Source: Methylothermaceae bacterium (GTDB lineage Bacteria > Pseudomonadota > Gammaproteobacteria > Methylococcales > Methylothermaceae). From it: DNA of 64,000 nt. The translations under genes were made by a program, and so were the position numbers. The stretch lies in the NCBI GenBank assembly GCA_026981855.1, contig JALSIB010000014.1:1-64000 (forward strand), in the 5' to 3' direction. This document shows positions 1-6,973 of the stretch, in pieces. Below the pieces are notes generated by a model. The model was not told the DNA's origin and did no database searches. It saw nothing but the letters and a program-made list of their open reading frames with translations. Each line of letters begins with the position of its first letter. The first letter of the stretch is position 1.

Positions 1-319
1 TTCAATGGGTTATTGCTATACACATTTTACCCGATCAGGAACCCCGATCCTCTCGTTTTGAACCCCTTTTTATCCGTATATCAATGCCTTGCGCTGACCG
101 CTTGGGAAAATTGGGGAGACACTAGAGCTTGCCAAACTTGAGCTATCCTTACATTACAGGAGCGGCCGGGTTTTACCCGGCAGCACCGGAATGACCTTCG
201 CCGGGGAAGAATCGGCCCGACTGCTGGAAACCCGAAATGCTAACTTCGACCGCACGATTCCATGTCTCTGACCGGATCGCCCCAGCCCCCGGGGGATCAG
301 GCTTCCACGCCTTCCCCGG
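1..319. other. Left flank of CRISPR array, no gene recognised
   Basis: I see no convincing gene here. One plus-strand frame stays open for about 58 codons and ends with TGA just before the array, but it has no recognisable motif or ribosome-binding site. A perfect short hairpin (CCGGG, TTTTA loop, CCCGG) lies at 166-180 and a CCCCCGGGGG palindrome near 286-295. The stretch is GC-richer than the right flank of the array, so it does not look like a typical AT-rich leader. cas genes, if any, would have to lie left of the window. Confidence 0.4.
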
Positions 320-783
320 GTCTTAACGACAGCCCGATGAAGAGGGTATTAAGACCACCCACAGCATTATTGGACTCGATAATAGGGTTCGTCTTAACGA
401 CAGCCCGATGAAGAGGGTATTAAGACTCTACCCCATAAAGGTCAAATACTGGCAAATTCTCGTCTTAACGACAGCCCGATGAAGAGGGTATTAAGACCCA
501 CAGAGATGATCAGTCTCTGTAGTAGGTTTGTTGTCTTAACGACAGCCCGATGAAGAGGGTATTAAGACTTACTCCCCCTCCTCTGATGAATGGTGATCGA
601 GATGTCTTAACGACAGCCCGATGAAGAGGGTATTAAGACACTTCCATAAACTCGTTAAGAGCTTGCTCTCCGATTGTCTTAACGACAGCCCGATGAAGAG
701 GGTATTAAGACAGTAGTTCTTTTGCAGTAAGGTCAGTGAATTTTCTAGTCTTAACGACAGCCCGATGAAGAGGGTATTAAGAC
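320..783. CRISPR. CRISPR array, 7 repeats and 6 spacers
   Basis: Seven copies of one 36-nt repeat start at 320, 391, 462, 533, 604, 676 and 748. By eye all copies are identical. The spacers are 35, 35, 35, 35, 36 and 36 nt and all differ. Each repeat begins GTCTTAA and ends TTAAGAC, a perfect 7-nt terminal inverted repeat that could form a crRNA hairpin. There is no degenerate end repeat to mark the old end. The right flank (784-834) is very AT-rich, which hints that the leader is on the right and the array is read on the minus strand; this is weak evidence. No cas gene is in the window, so the type cannot be assigned. Confidence 0.97.
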
Positions 784-834
784 TAAACAACAAAGTTGGC
801 ATGTTTTATTTATTATTGATGGGGTTAGTATATT

Positions 835-1038
835 ATGGCAATCAAAATACAAATCACAATCCATGATTCGGATATTGAACATCTGTTCAATGGCAAGGCG
901 CCATGGTATGGGAAATTTTTTTCAATAATTGGGGCTGTAGACAAAGACGAAGAAGTGGCAAAGGCAATAACCAGACAGATTGATCAAAAATTATCCTCAA
1001 ATGGAATCCGGGCAATCGTAAATTATAGAGCAACATAA
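835..1038 (+). CDS. Small hypothetical protein beside CRISPR array
   Basis: A 67-residue protein I do not recognise. It starts at an ATG 10 nt after a GGGG run that can act as ribosome-binding site, 51 nt beyond the last CRISPR repeat. It is mixed alpha/beta in character with no transmembrane segment or cysteines and ends in an Ile/Val/Arg stretch. The DNA is AT-rich, unlike the GC-rich core, which fits horizontal acquisition together with the next two genes. Its function is unknown. Confidence 0.6.
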   Translation: MAIKIQITIHDSDIEHLFNGKAPWYGKFFSIIGAVDKDEEVAKAITRQIDQKLSSNGIRAIVNYRAT

Positions 1039-1096
1039 TTATTCATCGATTCATTCTATTTCAGTCAATCAAACAACACAGAAAAGTAGTATATCA

Positions 1097-1468
1097 ATGT
1101 CTGAAAAAACAATCGTAACAACAAAAGGGGAATTAGAAAAATCTATCGAGAAAAAAATCAAGAGAATCATCATCAAGGGAGAATTGGCAGAAAAAGTAAA
1201 TACGTCACTCAAAATAAAAACACTATCCAAATACACTGTTTTAATTTTAGCGGCCGCTTTAGCCACTGTGCCGTTATCAGCTGGATTAAGCTTACCCGTC
1301 GCAGTATCTATTGCCGCAGCCACCAGTGTTGAAATTTCGTTAATAATCGCAATAGCATTCATTGGGCTGGCATTGGTTCTTTTAATCGTCAAGGACTACA
1401 AAAAAGTCAGATTTCAAGCCAAACATGGAGACTCAGAGGCTGAACTGGAATTGGAAATAACCCAATGA
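1097..1468 (+). CDS. Small membrane protein with two transmembrane helices
   Basis: A 123-residue protein. Residues 1-42 form a charged, Lys/Glu-rich N-terminal part (TTKGELEKSIEKKIKR followed by an Ile/Lys stretch). Two hydrophobic segments follow at about 45-68 and 78-98, with a short Gly/Ser/Pro turn between them, then a charged C-terminal tail of about 25 residues. This predicts a hairpin inner-membrane protein with both ends on the same side. It lies 58 nt after the preceding small gene in AT-rich DNA. The family is not known to me. A role as a membrane effector next to the CRISPR array would be speculation. Confidence 0.6.
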   Translation: MSEKTIVTTKGELEKSIEKKIKRIIIKGELAEKVNTSLKIKTLSKYTVLILAAALATVPLSAGLSLPVAVSIAAATSVEISLIIAIAFIGLALVLLIVKDYKKVRFQAKHGDSEAELELEITQ

Positions 1469-1482
1469 ATAAAATCAAAATT

Positions 1483-1508
1483 CCCGGTGTTATCAACACC
1501 CCGGGACA
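1483..1508 (+). terminator. Weak hairpin after small membrane protein gene
   Basis: TCCCGGTGTT and AACACCCCGGGA form an imperfect stem around an ATC loop just after the stop codon at 1468. An AT-rich stretch with a five-T run follows about 10 nt later. It could be a weak terminator. Confidence 0.35.
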
Positions 1509-1586
1509 GATAAAATTTTTACAAACTTTATTCCAACACCAACCATATACAAAACCACCAACCAATCAAAGCGATCAGGAGCCTCT

Positions 1587-1787
1587 ATGCCAGTAAGCAA
1601 AGATATGGTATTCAAATGTGTGAAATGCGGGTATATGGAAACGAGAAAAACAGGTGATGCTCTGCCAGATCGAGGGATGTTAAGACCTTGCAAAAAATGC
1701 GGCGGCATGATGATGCTGAACGGAAAACCGAAGTCATCATTTGAAATATTAAAAAATATTCTTCCGATGTTTCATAAACTGGTCTGA
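1587..1787 (+). CDS. Small zinc-ribbon protein
   Basis: A 66-residue protein with two CxxC knuckles (CVKC at 11-14 and CKKC at 35-38) spaced as in a rubredoxin-like zinc ribbon. A hydrophobic C-terminal tail follows. The ribosome-binding site AGGAG lies 5 nt before the ATG at 1587. The two knuckles imply one bound zinc and possibly nucleic-acid or protein contact, but nothing identifies a partner. It is the third gene of the AT-rich accessory stretch next to the CRISPR array. Confidence 0.65.
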   Translation: MPVSKDMVFKCVKCGYMETRKTGDALPDRGMLRPCKKCGGMMMLNGKPKSSFEILKNILPMFHKLV

Positions 1788-1855
1788 GTCCATGAAAACC
1801 CATTTCAGGCCATTGCTGTTTATCCTGATGTTGTGAAGGGGGCGCACTTGTTCGT

Positions 1856-1902
1856 CATCCTGTGAATGTCGTACCATCATGATGAAATAACATCACAGGA
1901 TG
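1856..1902. repeat. 10-bp perfect inverted repeat upstream of VapC remnant
   Basis: CATCCTGTGA at 1856-1865 is the exact reverse complement of TCACAGGATG at 1893-1902. A CATCATGATG palindrome lies between them. It directly precedes a broken PIN-domain gene and could be an old toxin-antitoxin operator or the end of a lost element. Confidence 0.55.
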
Positions 1903-1903
1903 C

Positions 1904-2071
1904 GATATTGTTGGTGTCAACGTGCTGATAGCCCTGTTGGATGCCGCTCACATCCATCATTCATTAGCCAGAGAATGGTTGAAAGGTGCGCTCGATCGAG
2001 GTTGGGCCTCCTGCCCGGTTACTCAGAAAAGCGGCGGCATGATCAAGGCTTTCAGCAGGGGTCAATTCTGA
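1904..2071 (+). pseudogene. VapC-like PIN-domain toxin remnant
   Basis: The frame ending at the TGA of 2069-2071 reads VNVLIALLDAAHIHHSLARE, then WLKGALDRGWASCPVT. This is the start of a VapC-family PIN-domain ribonuclease toxin (usual form DVNVLIALLDPAH...WATCPLTE). The first catalytic Asp appears displaced. After CPVTQ the similarity stops, and only about 13 unrelated residues follow before the stop, so roughly two thirds of a usual 130-140-residue protein is missing. No ribosome-binding site or antitoxin gene is seen. It is almost certainly inactive. The stop codon directly abuts the next gene's ATG. Confidence 0.65.
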
Positions 2072-3049
2072 ATGGCAGCGTTCATGCCCACTCGTCTGCT
2101 TTCGGCATTGCTTTGCTGTTTTTTTTTCCTTCCCCCGCTGTCGGCCGGGGAAACGGAGGCGGAGGAAACGCAATTCCAGGTCACCCTGACGGTCCGTCAG
2201 CAACGGCTGGCGGATATTCGAACCCGCCCCCCCGAAACGGTCGGTTTCATCCCCGGCGAACCCTTTCCGGCCCGGGTCGTGGACCCCCTCCCCCTGCTCG
2301 AAATGGCGGAGCGGTTGCGGAAGCTGCGGGCGCAGGAAGAAACCGCCAGGCATTTTCTGGCCATCGCCGGCAAAACCCACGACCGGCTGAAACAGCTTGA
2401 AAGCCAGGTGAGACAGGAATCCTTGCTGGAAGCCGAGAAAAACTGGCTCGCGGCCAGGCTCAGGGCACAAACGCTGGCTTTCGAGCTGAAACAGTCGAGG
2501 CTGCGGCTCCGTTTTCAGTGGGGGGAGGTTCTGGCAAAATGGGCCGAAGATCCGGGCGCTCCACTGAAACCCCTGGCGGAAGGACGGCAACGGCTGCTGC
2601 AGGTGGTGGTTCCGCTCGGCCACCCGCATGCCTGCGAACACGATGTCAGGCTCTTGAGGCCACACCTGCCGCCCCTTTCCCTGCCCTGCCTTTCCGCCGC
2701 CCCCCGCGCCGACGCGCGCTATGCCGGGCGGGCTTTTTTCTATCTCGCCGATGCCGGGGATCTGCCTTCGGGAACTTCCCTGACGGTCCGGGAGACCTCC
2801 GCCGGGCCGGCGCTCCCACTCCCCGCCGGGGCCATCGTATGGCACCGGGGAAAGCCCTGGATCTATCTCCGGACAGGGGGGGAAATCTTCCAACGACTGG
2901 CGCTGAGCCACTATCGCCCGGGAGCGGAGACGTGGTGGATCACCCGTCCGATCCCGCAGACCGGGGAAATCGTGGTGCGTGGCGCGCAAATCCTGCTCTC
3001 CGCCGAATTCCGCGGCCAGGTGCCGGAGGAAGACGATGACGACGATTGA
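2072..3049 (+). CDS. Divergent periplasmic adaptor of RND efflux pump
   Basis: A 325-residue protein with a signal peptide (hydrophobic core 9-23, cleavage near LSAGE). Residues about 80-155 are an Arg/Leu/Glu-rich coiled-coil hairpin. The C-terminal half is beta-rich. This order fits a membrane-fusion protein, although the lipoyl and barrel motifs are weak. It overlaps or abuts the RND gene that follows, which is the main support for the role: it would link the inner-membrane pump to an outer-membrane channel. The C-terminus is a run of two Glu and five Asp, possibly metal-binding. No outer-membrane factor gene is in view. Confidence 0.6.
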   Translation: MAAFMPTRLLSALLCCFFFLPPLSAGETEAEETQFQVTLTVRQQRLADIRTRPPETVGFIPGEPFPARVVDPLPLLEMAERLRKLRAQEETARHFLAIAGKTHDRLKQLESQVRQESLLEAEKNWLAARLRAQTLAFELKQSRLRLRFQWGEVLAKWAEDPGAPLKPLAEGRQRLLQVVVPLGHPHACEHDVRLLRPHLPPLSLPCLSAAPRADARYAGRAFFYLADAGDLPSGTSLTVRETSAGPALPLPAGAIVWHRGKPWIYLRTGGEIFQRLALSHYRPGAETWWITRPIPQTGEIVVRGAQILLSAEFRGQVPEEDDDDD

Positions 3050-3057
3050 CCCCGCCC

Positions 3058-6000
3058 ATGCTCGCCACCCTGATTGAAGCTTCCATTCGCCTGCGGGGCG
3101 CGGTGGTGGGGCTATGTCTGCTCCTGGTCTTCTACGGGGGCTGGCGGCTGTCACAGGCGGGGCTGGATATTTTCCCCGAGTTCGCCCCCAAACAGGTGGT
3201 CGTCCAGACCGAGGCGCCGGGACTGACCGCGGAACAGGTCGAAAGACGCATCACCCAGACCATCGAAAACAGTCTCGGGGGGCTGGCGGGCCTGACCGAC
3301 CTGCGCTCCGAATCGATTGCCGGGCTGTCGGTCGTGACCGCCATTTTCGCCGAGGACACCGGGCTTCAGGATACCCGGCAGCGGATCGGCGAACGCCTGG
3401 CCGCCCTGGCGCCGGGACTGCCCGCGGGGACCGGCCCGCCCCTGGCGGTTCCCTTGTCCTCTTCTTCCGCCACCATCCTGACCCTGGGCCTGACCGGAAA
3501 GGATCTTCTGACGCTGCGGGATTTCGCCGACTGGACCCTGGTTCCCCGGCTGCTGGCCATCCCGGGCGTGGCCGATGTCAACGTCTTCGGCGGCGGCAGG
3601 CGGCAATTGCAGATCCGTCTCGATCCGGAAAAACTGTTTCGCCACCGGCTGGGGATCAACACCGCGCTGGAAAAAATCGAGGGCGCGTTGCAACGCCATG
3701 GAATGGGGTACCTGTCCACCCCGAACCAGCGCCTCGATCTGATATTGGGCGGCGGCCGCTTCCCCCTGGAAAGGATACGCCGGCTTCCGTTGTCTCCCGC
3801 CCTCACCCTGGACCGGGTGGCGGAGGTCGGCTGGGGACAGGCGCCCCCGTTCAGCGCGGCGCAGGTGGGCGGCGACCGGGGGCTGGTGTTGATGGTCATC
3901 GGCCAGTACGGCGCCAATACCCTGACCGTCTCGCGGGCGGTGGAGAAGGTTTTGGACGACTTCCGCCCCCTGCTCGCCACCCAGGGCATCTCCCTGCATC
4001 CCCGCCTGTTCCGGCCGGCCGACTACATCGAGCGATCCCTCCGCAGCCTGGGGGGGCACCTGTTGCTGGGGGCGGGACTGGTCGTCATCGTCCTCTATGG
4101 TTTCCTCGGCGACTGGCGGAGCGCCCTGATCTGCACCCTGGCCATTCCCCTCAGCCTCCTCGCCGCCGCGCTGGTGCTCATGGAATCCGGCATCCACCTC
4201 AACATCATGGTTCTGGGGGGGTTGGCGATCGCGCTCGGGGAGGTGGTGGACGATGCCATCATCGATACCGAAAACATTTTCCGCCGGCTGCGGGAGAACC
4301 GGCTTCGCCCAACGCCCCGCCCGCCGGCGGAAATCGTCCTGCGGGCGTCGCTGGAAGTCCGGGGTTCGGTGGTCTATGCCAGCTTCATCGTCGCGCTGGT
4401 TTTCGTCCCCCTCCTGACCCTCGGCGGTGTCGCGGGACGCCTGTTCGCACCGCTGGGCAGCGCCTATATCCTGGCGATCCTCGCCTCGCTCGCGGTGGCG
4501 CTCACCGTCACGCCGGCGCTGGGCTATCTGTTGCTGGCCCGGCGCGGGCGGCACGCCGAACCTCTTTTGCCGCAACGCCTGCAACATCGTTACACCCGGC
4601 TGCTGGCCTGGATCCTGCGGCACCCGAAACCGGTCTGGGGAGGCGCGCTCGTCTTGTGCCTGGCGGCCTTCGGCAGTCTGCCGGCATTGGGCGGGCGGTT
4701 CCTGCCCGAACTTCGGGAAGGTCACTTCATCGTCCACACCGCCAGCCTGCCGGGCACCGCCTTGCCGGCTTCCCTGCGGTTGGGAGAACGGCTCACCCGA
4801 TCGTTCCTGGAGATCCCGGGGGTGGTCTCGGTGTCCCAATGGGCGGGGCGCGCCGAACGCGGCGCCGACACCTACGGCAGCCATTACAGTGAATACGAAG
4901 TCCATCTCGAACCTTCCGGCAGCAAGCGGCAACAGGCGGTTTTGGAACGCATCCGTGAAGTCCTCGGCCGCTTTCCGGGAATCGCCTTCGAGGCCAATAC
5001 CTTCCTGACCGAACGGATCGACGAAACCCTAAGTGGCTATACCGCTCCGGTGGTGGTCAATCTGTACGGTCCCGAAACCGGCACCCTCGACCGTCTCGCC
5101 CGGGAGGTGGCCGGGCTGATGAGGTCGCTGCCGGGCGCCCGGGATGTCAGGATCCGCTCGCAAACGGCCCTGCCTCAACTGTCCGTCGAACCCGATTTCG
5201 AGGCGATGGCCTTGTGGGGCGTCACCCCGGGCACCCTTTCCGGCATTCTGCATACCGGTTACGCCGGACAAAAGGTGGGGGAAAGTTATCACGGCAACCG
5301 GGTCTTTCCGGTGACGGTCCTCCTGCCGGAGAAATTGCGCGCCGATCTTTCCACCCTGCCCCGCCTGCCCGTGGAAACCCCGGCGGGCGACCTGCTCCGC
5401 CTGAAAGATCTGGTTCGCGTGCGCCCGGGGGAAGGCCGTTACAATTACCTTCACCACAGCGCCCAGCGGCTGCAAGTCGTCACCGCCAACCCTTCCGGGG
5501 ATCTGGCGGGTTTCACCGAACGGTTGAGAAAACAGGTTCTGTCGCACATCCGCTTTCCCCCCGGTTACGCGCCGGAATTCACCGGCGCGGCGGTGGAACA
5601 AAGACGCAGCAAGTCGCGATTGATCGTTCACGCGCTGCTGGCGGGCGCGGGTGTGCTGCTGCTGATCCAGGTCGCCATCGGCTCCTGGCGCCATACCCTG
5701 CTGACCCTGGTCAACCTGCCTTTCGCCCTGGTGGGCGGCATAGCGGCCGTATGGCTGGACGGCGGCATCGTGTCGGTGGGTTCGATGGTGGGGTTCGTGA
5801 CCTTGTTCGGGATCACGGTCCGCAACGCCATCATGTTGATCTCGCACTACCGGCGGCTGGTGGTGGATGAAAAATCAGAATGGAACACGGCCACCGTCAT
5901 CCAGGGGGCCAAAGACCGCCTGCCCGCCGTCCTGATGACCGCAACCGTCACCGGCCTGGCGATGCTGCCGGTGGCCTGGGGCAGCGACAACCCCGGCCGG

Positions 6001-6123
6001 GAAATCATGGGGCCCATGGCGGCCATCATCATCGGCGGATTGATCTCGTCGACGATCCTGACCCTGCTGCTGCTCCCCACATTGCTGCTCCGGTGGGGGA
6101 GGTTTCCCGCCCCCGGCCGCTGA
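3058..6123 (+). CDS. Heavy-metal-type RND efflux transporter (CzcA/CusA family)
   Basis: About 1021 residues, the usual size for the HME-RND family. One N-terminal helix (about 14-30) is followed by a periplasmic porter region, helices around 340-500, a second porter region and a final helix bundle around 865-1015. The TM4 motif GEVVDDAIIDTEN carries the Asp/Glu residues expected for proton-driven metal or solute antiport. It uses the proton gradient to pump substrate out through the preceding adaptor. The ATG at 3058 is chosen; an in-frame TTG at 3046 overlaps the adaptor stop and is possible. The substrate cannot be assigned from sequence. Confidence 0.9.
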   Translation: MLATLIEASIRLRGAVVGLCLLLVFYGGWRLSQAGLDIFPEFAPKQVVVQTEAPGLTAEQVERRITQTIENSLGGLAGLTDLRSESIAGLSVVTAIFAEDTGLQDTRQRIGERLAALAPGLPAGTGPPLAVPLSSSSATILTLGLTGKDLLTLRDFADWTLVPRLLAIPGVADVNVFGGGRRQLQIRLDPEKLFRHRLGINTALEKIEGALQRHGMGYLSTPNQRLDLILGGGRFPLERIRRLPLSPALTLDRVAEVGWGQAPPFSAAQVGGDRGLVLMVIGQYGANTLTVSRAVEKVLDDFRPLLATQGISLHPRLFRPADYIERSLRSLGGHLLLGAGLVVIVLYGFLGDWRSALICTLAIPLSLLAAALVLMESGIHLNIMVLGGLAIALGEVVDDAIIDTENIFRRLRENRLRPTPRPPAEIVLRASLEVRGSVVYASFIVALVFVPLLTLGGVAGRLFAPLGSAYILAILASLAVALTVTPALGYLLLARRGRHAEPLLPQRLQHRYTRLLAWILRHPKPVWGGALVLCLAAFGSLPALGGRFLPELREGHFIVHTASLPGTALPASLRLGERLTRSFLEIPGVVSVSQWAGRAERGADTYGSHYSEYEVHLEPSGSKRQQAVLERIREVLGRFPGIAFEANTFLTERIDETLSGYTAPVVVNLYGPETGTLDRLAREVAGLMRSLPGARDVRIRSQTALPQLSVEPDFEAMALWGVTPGTLSGILHTGYAGQKVGESYHGNRVFPVTVLLPEKLRADLSTLPRLPVETPAGDLLRLKDLVRVRPGEGRYNYLHHSAQRLQVVTANPSGDLAGFTERLRKQVLSHIRFPPGYAPEFTGAAVEQRRSKSRLIVHALLAGAGVLLLIQVAIGSWRHTLLTLVNLPFALVGGIAAVWLDGGIVSVGSMVGFVTLFGITVRNAIMLISHYRRLVVDEKSEWNTATVIQGAKDRLPAVLMTATVTGLAMLPVAWGSDNPGREIMGPMAAIIIGGLISSTILTLLLLPTLLLRWGRFPAPGR

Positions 6124-6190
6124 CGGACCCTTCCCGGCCCCCTCCGGCCGAAGTGACAGGGGGGCGAGACGGAACCGGAAATCCGCCACC

Positions 6191-6254
6191 CTTTTTGAAA
6201 AAAGATTGCAACCTGGATTGCAATCGCCTATCTTTTTCAGCAAACTCTTATAAA
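6191..6254 (+). promoter_or_regulatory. Regulatory region of ba3 oxidase operon with direct repeat
   Basis: GATTGCAA occurs twice in direct orientation at 6204-6211 and 6216-6223, 12 bp apart. The second copy continues as the palindrome ATTGCAAT. A CTTTTTGAAAAAAG inverted repeat lies just upstream at 6191-6204. A TATAAA box at 6249-6254 could be the -10, though no good -35 is visible. Spacing and position suggest a transcription-factor site controlling the oxidase genes; the factor is unknown. Confidence 0.4.
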
Positions 6255-6279
6255 CTTGCCATCGATCGGAGGTTTCGCC

Positions 6280-6435
6280 ATGCCCCACCCACTGAACGAA
6301 GACGAAAAACAGAAAATCCTCAACAGCCCGCCCGTGGGCACCTGGGCATTGATGCTCATCGTCGGCGCCGGCATGGTGCTGGCCTGGCTGTTCCTGTATT
6401 ACGGGGTGTTTTTGCCACGCGGCGCCATTCATTGA
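6280..6435 (+). CDS. Small single-helix subunit of ba3-type oxidase (putative)
   Basis: A 51-residue protein starting 7 nt after a GGAGG ribosome-binding site (6268-6272). A polar N-terminus (MPHPLNEDEKQKILNS) is followed by one transmembrane helix at about 22-44. It ends 13 nt before the subunit II gene. Size, topology and position match the small accessory subunit (IIa-like) that accompanies ba3-type oxidases, where it packs against subunit I. The identification rests on context rather than strong sequence similarity. Confidence 0.7.
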   Translation: MPHPLNEDEKQKILNSPPVGTWALMLIVGAGMVLAWLFLYYGVFLPRGAIH

Positions 6436-6448
6436 CGAGGTAGCTCCC

Positions 6449-6973
6449 ATGCATATCGATCCGTTGGAGAAAAAATGGCTCTATATCGCCTTTGGGATGG
6501 TCGGCCTTTTCCTGGGGGCGATCTTCATCAGCGCCCTGGTTTCCGGCATCCATCCTCCCAGCAACGTGGAAACCATCGATTCGGCCCGCCTGCATCTCAG
6601 TGAGGAATTCGCCGAGGACAACCTGGGGGTCAGGATACAGCCCGACGGCACCGTCCGCGTCACCATGGTCGCCGGCCGTTACGGGTTCTTTCCCCGCCAT
6701 ATCACCCTGCCGGCCGACACACCAATCACTTTTCGCTGGGCCAGCATCGACGTCCTCCACGGCGTTCACATGCCGATGACCAACATGAGCACCATGGTGG
6801 TGCCGGGCTACGTGGCCGAAGTCACGACCCAGTTCCCCAAGCCCGGGGACTACCCCATGCTCTGCAATGAATACTGCGGCACCGGCCATGACTTCATGTG
6901 GAGCAAGGTCACCGTGGTGGACAAGCAGACCTGGGCCCGCCGGCACGCCAAAACAGAGGGAGACCCGTCATGA
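6449..6973 (+). CDS. Cytochrome c oxidase subunit II, ba3 type
   Basis: A 174-residue protein with one N-terminal helix (about 10-32) and a periplasmic cupredoxin domain. The CuA ligands are visible: H104 in LHGVH, then C139, C143, H147 and M150 in the CNEYCGTGHDFM segment. It takes electrons from a soluble cytochrome c or cupredoxin and passes them to the heme in subunit I. It is shorter than aa3-type subunit II, as expected for the B family. Its stop overlaps the ATG of subunit I (ATGA), indicating coupled translation. Confidence 0.93.
   Translation: MHIDPLEKKWLYIAFGMVGLFLGAIFISALVSGIHPPSNVETIDSARLHLSEEFAEDNLGVRIQPDGTVRVTMVAGRYGFFPRHITLPADTPITFRWASIDVLHGVHMPMTNMSTMVVPGYVAEVTTQFPKPGDYPMLCNEYCGTGHDFMWSKVTVVDKQTWARRHAKTEGDPS

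Noticed and set aside
569-802. Minus-strand frame of 77 codons with a repeated peptide
   Set aside because: It is the translation of the CRISPR repeats and spacers; the repeating peptide follows from the DNA repeat.
1964-6450. Several long frames (up to about 590 codons) on other frames of the RND region
   Set aside because: They are GC-driven shadows, rich in Arg/Pro/Gly/Gln, of the adaptor, pump and oxidase genes, which have clear family motifs.
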